This document shows positions 55,996 to 64,000 of a DNA stretch of 64,000 nucleotides, piece after piece; the stretch's first letter is position 1, and the number at the start of each line of letters is the position of its first letter. The notes below the pieces were generated by a model that saw only the letters and a list, made by a program, of their open reading frames with translations, was not told the DNA's origin and made no database searches. The stretch comes from an uncultured Pelagibacteraceae bacterium (lineage in GTDB: Bacteria > Pseudomonadota > Alphaproteobacteria > Pelagibacterales > Pelagibacteraceae). The DNA lies in NCBI GenBank assembly GCA_902599605.1, contig CACKFV010000001.1, positions 1-64,000 on the forward strand, in the 5' to 3' direction. Both the position numbers and the translations under genes were made by a program.

Positions 55996-56640
55996 TTACT
56001 GAATAGTTTTATTACTAAAGTTATCTTTAAGATATGTGTTAATTATTTGTTCTAATTTTTCTTTTCTATAATTAAGATTCTTTGTTTCTAGAAGCATTTG
56101 TTTTTCCTCAAGCGTAAAAGGTGAAGCCATCGCTAAAGTATTAATTGTTTGACTTAAGTCTTGTTTTTCAAATTCTTTCCAATTAATCAAATAACCCTGC
56201 TTTTCAAATAATGATCTTAAATTATCAAAGATAAGTCTTAAATCTGAAAATTTAATAGGTTCCTTTTTCTCACTAAGGTCTTGTTCAAAATCTTTATGAT
56301 CAACTTCACACATTCTATATGATTTATCACTTTTAATTTCATTGATTATTTTAAATCTTATTAAACCATTTAAGATAACTATATACCTACCATCATCAGT
56401 CTCATTAAAACTTGTAATTTTTCCCATACATCCAATTTTAAATAGATCAGGTTTTTTTGAATCCCCAGATTTTTTTGGCTGTATCATTCCAATAATCCTG
56501 TCACTCTTCATACTGTCGTCTATCATTTGAATATATCTTGGTTCAAAAATATTTAGAGGAGCGCTTGTATTTGGAAAAAATATAAAATTTGATAAAGGAA
56601 AAACTGGTATTTTTTTTGGTAATTTTGTTTCGTTATTCAT
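55996..56640 (-). CDS. Lon N-terminal-domain (substrate-binding) protein
   Basis: The 214-residue protein has the LAN/PUA-like Lon substrate-binding domain without ATPase or protease: IPVFPLSNFIFFPNTSAPLNIFEPRYIQMI, then GCMGKITSFNETDDGRYIVILNGLIRF. The C-terminus is helical. Such stand-alone proteins are widespread in alphaproteobacteria, and their role is not established. It lies upstream of no same-strand partner; tRNA-Gly is on the other side in the opposite orientation. Confidence 0.9.
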   Translation of the reverse strand: MNNETKLPKKIPVFPLSNFIFFPNTSAPLNIFEPRYIQMIDDSMKSDRIIGMIQPKKSGDSKKPDLFKIGCMGKITSFNETDDGRYIVILNGLIRFKIINEIKSDKSYRMCEVDHKDFEQDLSEKKEPIKFSDLRLIFDNLRSLFEKQGYLINWKEFEKQDLSQTINTLAMASPFTLEEKQMLLETKNLNYRKEKLEQIINTYLKDNFSNKTIQ

Positions 56641-56766
56641 AAATAAATTGTAGCAAAGAGTTTAAATAATATCCATAACAAAGCCTAAAGAATTCTTAAT
56701 TTAGACTAATCAATTTGTCGCTTGCTTAATTTTTAAAAAGCCTTTAACTTCAATTTAATTAAATAG

Positions 56767-56841
56767 GCGGGCATAGCTCAGTGGTAGAGCGTCTCGTTGC
56801 CAACGAGAAGGTCGTGGGTTCAAGTCCCATTGCCCGCTCCA
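56767..56841 (+). tRNA. tRNA-Gly (anticodon GCC), CCA encoded
   Basis: The cloverleaf is complete: acceptor GCGGGCA/TGCCCGC, D arm with GCTCAGTGGTAGAGC, anticodon stem TCTCGT... with loop TTGCCAA (GCC, reading GGC/GGU), variable loop AGGTC, and T arm with GGGTTCAAGTCCC. Discriminator T and CCA follow. The PCD gene starts 11 bases after the tRNA end, so they may share a transcript. Confidence 0.98.
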
Positions 56842-56852
56842 TTTTAAGTATT

Positions 56853-57191
56853 ATGAGTGATTTAGCAGAAAAAAAATGTATTCCGTGCGAAGGTGGAATT
56901 CCAAGTTTTAAGATTGATGAGATACATAAATATCTTAAAAAAGTTGACGGTTGGGATGTTAAACCTGATGAAAGTAAAAACTATTATTTAATTAAAGAAT
57001 TTAAATTTAAAAATTTTCTTGAAAGCCAGGAATTTGTCAACAAAGTTGGAGGCATTGCTGAAAGCGAAGGTCATCATCCTGATATTTGGTTTGGTTGGGG
57101 ATATGCAAAAATTAAAATTTTTACTCACGCTATAAACGGTCTTGCCGAAAGTGACTTCATTCTTGCAGCTAAAATAGATAAAATTTCTTAA
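56853..57191 (+). CDS. Pterin-4a-carbinolamine dehydratase (PCD/DCoH)
   Basis: Dehydrates the carbinolamine formed by aromatic amino-acid hydroxylases. The 112-residue protein has VDGWDV..., the active-site segment EGHHPDIWFGWGYAKIKIFTHA, and the closing GLAESDFILAAKID. The start is placed at MSDLAEKK; reading further upstream would translate the tRNA. In an organism with no evident phenylalanine hydroxylase here, a general pterin role is possible. It shares TTAA with convergent purH. Confidence 0.93.
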   Translation: MSDLAEKKCIPCEGGIPSFKIDEIHKYLKKVDGWDVKPDESKNYYLIKEFKFKNFLESQEFVNKVGGIAESEGHHPDIWFGWGYAKIKIFTHAINGLAESDFILAAKIDKIS

Positions 57192-58735
57192 TGTTTAAAA
57201 TGTCTTGTCTTGGAAAAGACAAGAATAGTATTTGTTTTATTTGCAAAATTTATAATTTCTTTATCTCTAATAGATCCACTTGGTTGAATTATAGCCTCAA
57301 CACCAGCTTGTACTAAAGTTTCAATCCCATCTACAAAAGGAAAAAAAGCGTCAGATGCAGCTACAACTTTTTCTTTACTATCAATTTTTCTTAATTTTTT
57401 CATTTTACTAACAGCAATCTTGCAGCTATCCAGTCTACTTGGTTGTCCAGATCCTATTCCAATAGTTGCATTGCTTTGTGAGATCACAATTGCATTTGAT
57501 TTTACAAATCTACATACATTAAATGTAAACAAAAGATTTTTCAGAGTCTCATTGGAAGGTCTAACTTTAGAGACAACTTTAAAGTCACCTTTTTTAAATA
57601 TCCCAGTGTCAGAAGTTTGCGAAAGAAAATTATTCATAATTGATGTATTTTGTTCAAAATTGACTTCTTTTAATGAACTAGAGTCAATCAATCTTAAATT
57701 TTTTTTCCTTTTTAATATTTTTAAAGCGCCAGTTTCAAAACCGTTAGCAACAACTACTTCATAAAACTTACTTGAAATTTCTTTTGCAACAGTTTTATCA
57801 ACTTTATAATTACATGAAATAATACCTCCAAAAGCACTTGTGGGGTCACACTCATATGCTTTTAGATAGCTATTGATTTTTCTTTTATCTAATGCAACTC
57901 CACAAGGGTTTGCATGTTTGATAATTACTGTCGAATAATCTTTAGTAAATGATTTTGATAAGGATATACCTGTAAAAATATCGTTATAATTATTGTAACT
58001 TAATTTTTTTCCATTTAGTTGTTTTATATTAATTTCTTTGTTTAAAGAATAGACACTTGCGCCTTGATGAGGATTTTCTCCATACCTTAAATTTTCAACT
58101 AAATTTCCACCAATCAATTTCCTTTTTGGTGGTGGAGAGTCATTGTTAGATTTGTTCAAATATTCAGTAATTTTTGTATCGTAATACCCGGTTTCAAGAA
58201 AAGCGTCTCTTGATAATATTTTTCTAAAATCAAGACTTGTTGATCCTCTATATTTGTTCATTTCATTTTGAAGTGCAATATACTGATTTGTGTCTGTAAT
58301 AACCGTTACATCCTCATAATTTTTTGCTGCTGCTCGAACTAAGGTTGGTCCCCCAATATCAATATTTTCGATTATTTTTTTATTATTTCCTGTTTTTACT
58401 GCATCTTCAAAAGGATAAAAATTTACAATAACTAAATCTATCTTTTTGATATCAATTTTTTTAATTTGTTTTTGATGTTTTTTATTATTCCTTTTGAATA
58501 AGATTCCTCCATAAAGCTTTGGATGTAAGGTTTTTACTCTTCCATCTAATATTTCAGGAGAATTAGTAAAATCACTTATTTCAATACTTTTATAACCTAG
58601 TCTATTAATTTTTTTATAAGTACCTCCAGAACTTAATATTTCAACTTTAAATTTTTTAAGAATTTTTAAAATTTTTGAAAGTTCAGATTTGTCAGAAACT
58701 GAAATTAGAGCTCGATTAATCTTTTTTAAATTCAT
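57188..58735 (-). CDS. purH: Bifunctional AICAR transformylase/IMP cyclohydrolase
   Basis: Last two steps of IMP synthesis. The 515-residue protein has the MGS-like cyclohydrolase domain (about 5-200, ALISVSDKSEL and RVKTLHPKLYGGIL) and the transformylase domain with NLRYGENPHQGASVY, IIKHANPCGVA (Lys-His active site) and FVKSNAIV. It is the last gene of the leftward run rpe-heparinase-purH and overlaps the heparinase gene by 4 bases. Confidence 0.98.
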   Translation of the reverse strand: MNLKKINRALISVSDKSELSKILKILKKFKVEILSSGGTYKKINRLGYKSIEISDFTNSPEILDGRVKTLHPKLYGGILFKRNNKKHQKQIKKIDIKKIDLVIVNFYPFEDAVKTGNNKKIIENIDIGGPTLVRAAAKNYEDVTVITDTNQYIALQNEMNKYRGSTSLDFRKILSRDAFLETGYYDTKITEYLNKSNNDSPPPKRKLIGGNLVENLRYGENPHQGASVYSLNKEINIKQLNGKKLSYNNYNDIFTGISLSKSFTKDYSTVIIKHANPCGVALDKRKINSYLKAYECDPTSAFGGIISCNYKVDKTVAKEISSKFYEVVVANGFETGALKILKRKKNLRLIDSSSLKEVNFEQNTSIMNNFLSQTSDTGIFKKGDFKVVSKVRPSNETLKNLLFTFNVCRFVKSNAIVISQSNATIGIGSGQPSRLDSCKIAVSKMKKLRKIDSKEKVVAASDAFFPFVDGIETLVQAGVEAIIQPSGSIRDKEIINFANKTNTILVFSKTRHFKH

Positions 58736-60357
58736 ATTTTTTCAATCGACCAATTTATTTCTTCTTCTTCATTCGAGATAAATCCATTTATAAATATATT
58801 TAAATTTTCAGAAAAAGAGTTTTTTCTTCCAAAATAAAGACCTTTTTCAATATCAAAAATTTCTTTATCACAGGTAAATTTCCAACCCGATTTTTTCAGT
58901 TGTATTAATATAGATTTTTGATCTTGCGTTTTTATCGCATTTATACCTGGCATAAGATGGAATCGAATTTCATATTCTAAATTTTGAAAACCTCTTTTGG
59001 ATATGATTTTATCGGTTCCAATAAATTTATTTTTATTTTTGAAAAAGATAAGGTCTCTCTGAATATTTAGGCCATATTTTTTTTGGTAACCATCATGTTT
59101 TGCTGAGATATGCCATTTATCTTGATCGTCCTCAATTTTTTTATCGAATATTTTTAGGTTACTTTTGAGGAAATTTTGACCATCAGGATTTTTCGAAAAA
59201 GAACATGAAGAACTGTCATCAATTGAAATAGTTGAATGCGATGCTGTTGATTTTGAAATAATATTTAATTTATGTTTAAAATCTTGATAGTACCCACAAT
59301 TAGTAATGAGTTTTTCATTTTCATGAAAAAATTCAAAAGATAAAGCTCCAGATTGATATTCTGATGAATTTTTCTTTTCTGGGGATGAACCAACATCCAT
59401 CGCTAAACAATTTTTTTTATGTGAGAGAATTGCGTATCCGCCTAAATTATTTAGGTTATTCTTAAATTTATAATCATGGATTTTAAGAAAATTTTGAAAA
59501 TCTAGGTTACTTATTTCTTGGTTGCCATTAAACAAAAATTTCTTTTCATTTTCTTTAAAGAAAAATGCATAACATTTTCCTAAGTAATAGATAATTTCAT
59601 TTAGATGTTCAGGAATTTCATTCTGTGAGTCTCTAAGAAGTTCCCTTATAAATATCAAATACTTGATGTAAAAAAGTAGTTGTCTTGGACTTCTAGATTT
59701 TGGAAATCCATCTAATTCAAAAGATGAGTTAATAATTTTTTTTAACAAATTTAGTCCAAAGTCTAGATATTTTGTTTGGCCATTAAAAGATAAACTAGCA
59801 AGAATTATCGCAGCACACCCCAACATTTTGTCGTTTAAAGTTGAAGAGTTATCAATCTCATTAATTAAATGATTTACTTGTTTTTTAATGTTTCTAGAAA
59901 ATAAAATTTTATAATTCTCTGTCGCATTTTCATAAGTAATTTGGCTATTAGCAATCCATGAAATAATTCTTTTTGCCAATGTATCAGTTTCCCAACTTTT
60001 TGGTGAATAGCTTTCATAATTTTCAATCCAGTTCGATATTATATTTTGAGTAATTTTTTTTGACGATTTTAAGTTAATTGTAAACAACCAATAAAAACTA
60101 TGAATCTTTTTAAAATCTTTATCACTAAGATCAATTTTGTTCCAAACATCTTCAAGACTAAAATCTTCAATTCTAAAATTTCTCTCTTTTGACTTAATAA
60201 TACAATTTAGTAAACTCAAATTTGGAACATAATTTAAGCCTCCGTCAAATACTCTAGATATTTTACGGTTATATATATTTGAGTTGAGATATACTTTTCT
60301 AATTTGTTTATAAAGATAAGAAAGAGAATTATTTAAAAATTTTTCTTTAGCTATCAT
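58732..60357 (-). CDS. Heparinase II/III-like family protein
   Basis: The 541-residue protein has an alpha-toroid N-terminal half (about 1-290) and a beta-sandwich C-terminal half with GGYAILSHKKNCLAMDVGSSP and TASHSTISIDDSSS, the pattern of the heparinase II/III family. No signal peptide is evident, so it may act inside the cell on an envelope or storage polysaccharide; the substrate is unknown. Alphaproteobacteria commonly keep this gene beside purH and rpe, which argues for a core role and against polysaccharide scavenging. Confidence 0.83.
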   Translation of the reverse strand: MIAKEKFLNNSLSYLYKQIRKVYLNSNIYNRKISRVFDGGLNYVPNLSLLNCIIKSKERNFRIEDFSLEDVWNKIDLSDKDFKKIHSFYWLFTINLKSSKKITQNIISNWIENYESYSPKSWETDTLAKRIISWIANSQITYENATENYKILFSRNIKKQVNHLINEIDNSSTLNDKMLGCAAIILASLSFNGQTKYLDFGLNLLKKIINSSFELDGFPKSRSPRQLLFYIKYLIFIRELLRDSQNEIPEHLNEIIYYLGKCYAFFFKENEKKFLFNGNQEISNLDFQNFLKIHDYKFKNNLNNLGGYAILSHKKNCLAMDVGSSPEKKNSSEYQSGALSFEFFHENEKLITNCGYYQDFKHKLNIISKSTASHSTISIDDSSSCSFSKNPDGQNFLKSNLKIFDKKIEDDQDKWHISAKHDGYQKKYGLNIQRDLIFFKNKNKFIGTDKIISKRGFQNLEYEIRFHLMPGINAIKTQDQKSILIQLKKSGWKFTCDKEIFDIEKGLYFGRKNSFSENLNIFINGFISNEEEEINWSIEKI

Positions 60358-60363
60358 GATAAA

Positions 60364-61023
60364 TCAAATCGATTTTAGAAAATCTATATTCTTTTTTATA
60401 TCCCCATTGTTCTCTTTGAAAATTGTAGTACCTGATACCAAGACATTTGCCCCAGCGTCAATTACTGATTTAAAATTTGAAAAATTAATTCCACCATCAA
60501 CTTCAATATCAAAATTTAATTTTTTTTTATCTTTTAAATTTTTTAAACTTTTAATTTTTTCTAAAACATCAGATATAAATTTTTGACCACCAAAACCTGG
60601 ATAAACACTCATGATAAGTATTAGATCTACTTTATCTAGATAATTTTCAACAATATCAATTTTGGTATCTGGATTTAAAGATATGCCTACTTTTTTTTTA
60701 AAACTTTTTATTTCATCAATGGACTCTTGTAAATTAGGAGTAGCCTCTGGATGAATTGTAATAATATCTGCTCCTGCATTCGCAAAATCTTTTATATATT
60801 TATGAACTGGACTAATCATTAAATGAACGTCAAATGGAAGTGACGTTTTATTTCTCAGCGCTTTAATAACAGGTGGACCAATAGTAATATTGGGTACAAA
60901 GTGGCCGTCCATTACATCAACATGAATCATGTCTGCTCCTGCCGTTTCAAGTTTCTTTATATCTTTTTCTAAATTACTGAAATCAGCCGAAAGAATTGAT
61001 GGAGATATTTGAATTTTTTTCAT
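60364..61023 (-). CDS. rpe: Ribulose-phosphate 3-epimerase
   Basis: Interconverts ribulose 5-phosphate and xylulose 5-phosphate. The 219-residue TIM barrel has SPSILSADFSNLEKDI, HVDVMDGHFVPNITIGP with catalytic Asp and metal His, LIMSVYPGFGGQKFI, and the second Asp in EVDGGINFSN. It starts the rpe-heparinase-purH run, with a 6-base gap to the next gene. Confidence 0.98.
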   Translation of the reverse strand: MKKIQISPSILSADFSNLEKDIKKLETAGADMIHVDVMDGHFVPNITIGPPVIKALRNKTSLPFDVHLMISPVHKYIKDFANAGADIITIHPEATPNLQESIDEIKSFKKKVGISLNPDTKIDIVENYLDKVDLILIMSVYPGFGGQKFISDVLEKIKSLKNLKDKKKLNFDIEVDGGINFSNFKSVIDAGANVLVSGTTIFKENNGDIKKNIDFLKSI

Positions 61024-61066
61024 TGATACTTAGAATACTAGTATCAATTTTTGTTTTTTTTTTGAA

Positions 61067-61417
61067 TCAATTTTTACCGAAAATTTGGTATATTTGAATA
61101 GCTATTTCACTTTCTAATGGAAATGATAACATTCCCATTACAGAATAGCCTAATAGATAAGGCATTAAGTAAAATCTAAACATATAGAAGAACCAAGCAA
61201 CATAAAGTGGCACTAATGGCTTTATAATGAAGGATGGAGTAATAAATGCAAACATCCTAAGAAATGGATCGGTCATCTTCACAAATATCTTCATAAAGAA
61301 GAAATTTGAGTCTTCTCTTTGAAATATATTCATCGCAACTCTTCCAATTAATGTCCACATAATTACGCCCATGACGTAATCGATTAAATAAACCATTGGA
61401 TGAAAGTTTGCGTACAT
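61067..61417 (-). CDS. Small membrane protein, possibly YggT-like
   Basis: The 116-residue protein has three or four hydrophobic segments. DYVMGVIMWTLIGRVAMNIF, then KMTDPFLRMFAFITP and a Pro-containing PLVPLYVAWFF segment, recall the YggT layout (helix, 'DP.LR.....P', helix). The match is loose and the call tentative. It follows the symporter operon on the same strand after a strong hairpin, so it is probably expressed at lower level or from its own promoter. Confidence 0.55.
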   Translation of the reverse strand: MYANFHPMVYLIDYVMGVIMWTLIGRVAMNIFQREDSNFFFMKIFVKMTDPFLRMFAFITPSFIIKPLVPLYVAWFFYMFRFYLMPYLLGYSVMGMLSFPLESEIAIQIYQIFGKN

Positions 61418-61432
61418 GAGTTTAAAAAGATT

Positions 61433-61456
61433 GAAGGGGCGAAAATTCGCCCCTTC
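61433..61456 (-). terminator. GC-rich hairpin after the symporter operon
   Basis: A 10-bp stem GAAGGGGCGA/TCGCCCCTTC with a 4-base loop lies 13 bases past the symporter stop. On the minus strand it is followed by AATCTTTTT, so it is a probable Rho-independent terminator or attenuator before the next gene. Such a GC-rich stem stands out in this AT-rich DNA. Confidence 0.8.
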
Positions 61457-61468
61457 GAAAGTAATTAT

Positions 61469-63289
61469 TTAGTGTTGTTTACCAAGTATCGCTTTACCGC
61501 TAGGTATTCGTACTTCGTCAACCATTCTTTGAGTAGCAGCATCAGGTGCTTTAGTCATCAAGCTGACTACCACCATTAATACTAAGCTTACTAAAGATCC
61601 AACAATACCAAATGTTAATTGAGTAACTCCCCAGAATCCAGGGTAACCACTTCTTACAGCAATTAGATATGCTGAACCAGCGATTAAACCACCTAACATT
61701 CCAGCGACTGCTCCTTGAGCATTAGCTCTCTTCCACCATACTCCTAATACAAGTGGGAAGAACAATCCTGACATTGCAAAGTCAAAAGCCCAGATGACTG
61801 AACCTAAGATACCTTGAATCTCAAGAGCTGCAATTGTTGCTCCTGCAAAACCAATTAATACAAGTAATACCCTTGCAACGATAAGTCTTTTCGCTGTTTC
61901 TGCTCTTGGGTTAATCATCTTGTAGTAAATATCATGCGATAGAGCATTTGATATCGCTAACACTAATCCGTCAGCTGTTGACATGGCAGCAGCCATACCT
62001 CCAGCAGCAACTAGACCAGAAATTACATAAGGCAATCCTGCTATCTCTGGAGTAGCCAATACAACGGCTTTACCACCCATGAAAAACTCGTTTAATTCAA
62101 GTGTTCCATTTCCGTTAAAGTCGCTTACAAACATTAAGTTTGCTTGGTTCCAGTTTTGATACCAGTCAATCGCTTGAACTTCAGAGATTGATTTACCAAT
62201 AATTCCAGTAGCTAAGTTTGGATCCATTAGTGATAGTTTAGACAAAGTCGCTAACATTGGTGCTGAAGAGTATAGTAGGAATATAAAGAATAGTGACCAA
62301 CCTACTGATCTTCTTGCAGCTTTCACACTTGGAGTTGTGAAATATCTCATCATAACGTGTGGTAATGAAGCTGTTCCAGCCATCATACAAACTGCTAATG
62401 AAATAAATTTCCAAGGTGTTGTGTTAACTTCTGCGTGCGCTTTAGTTATACCAGATAGTCCTTTTGGAACCTGTTTTAGGTCAGCTGCAGAGTTTTTAAC
62501 TTCGCCAAGACCAAACTGAGCTTCTAACTCAGCGATCCTTGCTACTTCATCTGCTAACATTAGGTGTGGAAATACTCCTGCACCCATTTTGTTACTGATC
62601 CAGAAAACTGGTAACAAGTATGCTATAATTAGTACAATGTACTGAGCAACTTGCGTCCAAGTAACTGCTCTCATTCCACCAAGCATTGAACACATCAATA
62701 TACTTGCAAGACCAACGTACACAGCAATCTCGAAAGGAATATCAAGTGCAACTGATGCAATTGTTCCTGTCGCGTTTATCTGTGCAGTCACGTATGTGAA
62801 TGATGCAACTGTTAAGACTATTACCGCAGATAGTCTAGCTAAGTTTCCGCCATATCTAGTTCCGATAAAATCTGGAACTGTGTAGCAACCAAACTTTCTT
62901 AAGTAAGGTGCTAATAGCGAAGCAACTAGTACGTATCCACCCGTCCAACCAACAAGCAATGCCATATAGCCGTAACCTTTGAAGTAAATTCCTCCAGCCA
63001 TCGCAACGAATGAAGCACCAGACATCCAGTCTGCTGCAGTAGCCATTCCGTTGAATACTGTTGGAACCTGTCTTCCAGCTACGTAATATGCATCTGTTTG
63101 CATTGTACGTGATAGGTAACCAATTAACGCATAAATTAAAACTGTGAACGCAACAAAGAAAATACCAATTAACTTCGCCGACATTCCAGCTTGTTCAGCA
63201 ATCGCCATTAAGATTATGAAAACAATAAACCCGCCGGTATATGTTCCATAAATCTTAGGAAGATTGTCTATAAATTTACCTTTAAACAT
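61469..63289 (-). CDS. Sodium:solute symporter (SSS family), DUF4212-associated large subunit
   Basis: Na+-driven uptake of a small carboxylate or similar solute. The 606-residue protein has about 13 membrane helices with SSS features: YYVAGRQVPTVFNGMATAADWMSGASF, FIGTRYGG, and PYVISGLVAAGGMAAAMSTADGL, the Na+-site region. It belongs with the ActP-like symporters paired with a DUF4212 protein; acetate or another organic acid is likely but unproven. Residues 390-401 (DFNGNGTLELNE), in an extracytoplasmic loop, match an EF-hand loop. Codon use is richer in G/C third bases than its neighbours, suggesting high expression. Confidence 0.92.
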   Translation of the reverse strand: MFKGKFIDNLPKIYGTYTGGFIVFIILMAIAEQAGMSAKLIGIFFVAFTVLIYALIGYLSRTMQTDAYYVAGRQVPTVFNGMATAADWMSGASFVAMAGGIYFKGYGYMALLVGWTGGYVLVASLLAPYLRKFGCYTVPDFIGTRYGGNLARLSAVIVLTVASFTYVTAQINATGTIASVALDIPFEIAVYVGLASILMCSMLGGMRAVTWTQVAQYIVLIIAYLLPVFWISNKMGAGVFPHLMLADEVARIAELEAQFGLGEVKNSAADLKQVPKGLSGITKAHAEVNTTPWKFISLAVCMMAGTASLPHVMMRYFTTPSVKAARRSVGWSLFFIFLLYSSAPMLATLSKLSLMDPNLATGIIGKSISEVQAIDWYQNWNQANLMFVSDFNGNGTLELNEFFMGGKAVVLATPEIAGLPYVISGLVAAGGMAAAMSTADGLVLAISNALSHDIYYKMINPRAETAKRLIVARVLLVLIGFAGATIAALEIQGILGSVIWAFDFAMSGLFFPLVLGVWWKRANAQGAVAGMLGGLIAGSAYLIAVRSGYPGFWGVTQLTFGIVGSLVSLVLMVVVSLMTKAPDAATQRMVDEVRIPSGKAILGKQH

Positions 63290-63552
63290 TAGTCATCCTC
63301 TCTTTCAGTGTAGCCGAACTCTTCATCAATTTTTTCTTGTCTTCCCGCAAACCAAAAAATTAGTATTACGAAAATTCCAAGAGAACCTTGACATGTCATA
63401 TAATAAGACAACGGATATCCAAGTGGTCTTATTGATGACGCTTCCATCTCGGCGCCGAAGAAAAAGATGCCAATAGAGAAAACAAACCAGATTGCTAATG
63501 TAATAAATAGCAACGTCCTAGTTTTTTCCCAGTGTTGTTGTTGTTTTGACAT
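63289..63552 (-). CDS. DUF4212 symporter small subunit
   Basis: Partner of the symporter. Starting at MSKQQQHWEKTR behind a clear GGGAGG (8 bases upstream), the protein has 87 residues; an upstream in-frame ATG adds a non-conserved 17-residue leader. It has two helices with IWFVFSIGIFFFGAE and PLSYYMTCQGSLGIFVILIFWFAG, the DUF4212 pattern, and an acidic tail. Its stop and the symporter start share one base (TAATG). Confidence 0.92.
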   Translation of the reverse strand: MSKQQQHWEKTRTLLFITLAIWFVFSIGIFFFGAEMEASSIRPLGYPLSYYMTCQGSLGIFVILIFWFAGRQEKIDEEFGYTEREDD

Positions 63553-63560
63553 TTTTTTTC

Positions 63561-63566
63561 CCTCCC
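63561..63566 (-). promoter_or_regulatory. Strong Shine-Dalgarno site of the DUF4212 gene
   Basis: GGGAGG on the minus strand, 8 bases before the chosen ATG. It fixes the start and, like the porin's site, stands out among starts that mostly lack one. Confidence 0.8.
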
Positions 63567-63674
63567 TATAGGTTAAAAGACGAAACATTACCCAAAATGA
63601 CATAGATTGGAACCCCTAAAAATGTTACAATTGAGTGTGTTTTTACACAATTAGACAACTTGAAGTAGAAAATA

Positions 63675-64000
63675 ATGCTAAAATACAAATTCAATCTAAA
63701 AGATATAAGCCTTGCTGATTTCAAAGTTTATTTAGGAGCAATGTTTAAAGCAGTGCTTCCTAAGAGCAAACTGAGGAATTTGGACGACTTAAAAAAATTT
63801 ATTCAACAGAAATCAGCTTGGGTGACCCAAGTTACCCTTTATAATTATTTAAAAACCAGAATGGGAACTAGATACGTTTTGCATTTTGATAATGAAGAAT
63901 TTTTATCTTCAATAAACAAAGCAAAATGGAATATCTATTATGTGGCTCTTCAAGATCTTACTTTTTACAGCTTCTCGTATTTAAATTATTTCTTCAAATA
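63675..64000 (+). CDS. N-terminal part of an unrecognised protein (cut by window edge)
   Basis: An ATG opens a frame of at least 108 residues to the right edge: MLKYKFNLKDISLADFKVYL, then a Gln/Trp segment (FIQQKSAWVTQVTLYNYLKT), RMGTRYVLHF, and NKAKWNIYYVALQDLTFYSF. It has no signal peptide and is not hydrophobic. The RMGTR-containing stretch looks like a conserved alphaproteobacterial protein I cannot name. It diverges from the symporter pair over about 120 bases. Confidence 0.7.
   Translation, partial: MLKYKFNLKDISLADFKVYLGAMFKAVLPKSKLRNLDDLKKFIQQKSAWVTQVTLYNYLKTRMGTRYVLHFDNEEFLSSINKAKWNIYYVALQDLTFYSFSYLNYFFK

Noticed and set aside
56781-56852. N-terminal extension of the PCD protein starting MVERLVANEK
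   Set aside because: This stretch is translated from tRNA-Gly; the homologous protein begins at the later ATG.

Overview
The window looks like a chromosome segment of a SAR11 (Pelagibacterales) alphaproteobacterium. The evidence is very AT-rich DNA with Lys/Asn/Ile-rich proteins, almost no spacer between genes, overlapping convergent genes, and a gene order matching the alphaproteobacterial replication-origin region. The order and genome was judged by reading; no database search was possible. I see no insertion sequence, prophage, CRISPR array, integrase or recognisable defence locus.

Layout. 1-10.1 kb: envelope and housekeeping genes (Bax-like glucosaminidase, nfuA, trpS, murJ, maeB, BON lipoprotein, rsmI, an LpoA-like periplasmic protein, rdgB). 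10.1-17.6 kb: grpE-dnaK-dnaJ, a 57-residue membrane protein, dapB, nth, a PfkB/adenosine-type kinase, a 35-residue ArfA-like ribosome-rescue factor behind a degenerate response regulator, and an L,D-transpeptidase. 17.6-26.2 kb: a TPR/2OG-Fe(II) oxygenase, YggS, a ThiE-like protein, a major porin with its own control region and terminator, then DUF3576-leuS-lptE-holA.

26.2-39.0 kb: a leftward run parB-parA-rsmG-mnmG-mnmE, two tandem GT41 (OGT-like) glycosyltransferases, rho, hemJ, hemH, hemE. A perfect parS site lies inside rsmG. 39.0-39.28 kb: an AT-rich gene-free interval between hemE and ppsR, the position of the Caulobacter and Rickettsia origin; I propose it as oriC. 39.28-46.4 kb: ppsR-maf-aroE-coaE-dnaQ rightward, then secB, fxsA, timA, smr, hslU, hslV. 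46.5-52.3 kb: a histidine operon (hisB, hisH, hisA, hisF, hisE) interrupted by unrecognised genes, then HIT and GNAT proteins. 52.3-64 kb: lolA, ftsK, a UbiH-like protein, a Lon-N-domain protein, tRNA-Gly(GCC), PCD, purH, a heparinase-like protein, rpe, a small membrane protein, a sodium:solute symporter with its DUF4212 subunit, and a truncated gene at the edge.

How it fits together. Genes left of the proposed origin run left and those right of it run mainly right, as expected for a bidirectional origin; ParA/ParB with parS would segregate it and FtsK would resolve the terminus. Heme, histidine and chaperone operons are co-transcribed with little or no spacing. Convergent genes usually share or abut stop codons; of twelve such junctions only the porin one has an obvious terminator. 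The most interesting items are the proposed oriC, the micro-ArfA gene, the insertion in the his operon, the paired OGT-like enzymes, the altered Fe-S loop of Nth, and an EF-hand-like loop in the symporter. I do not see a wholly novel multi-gene system.
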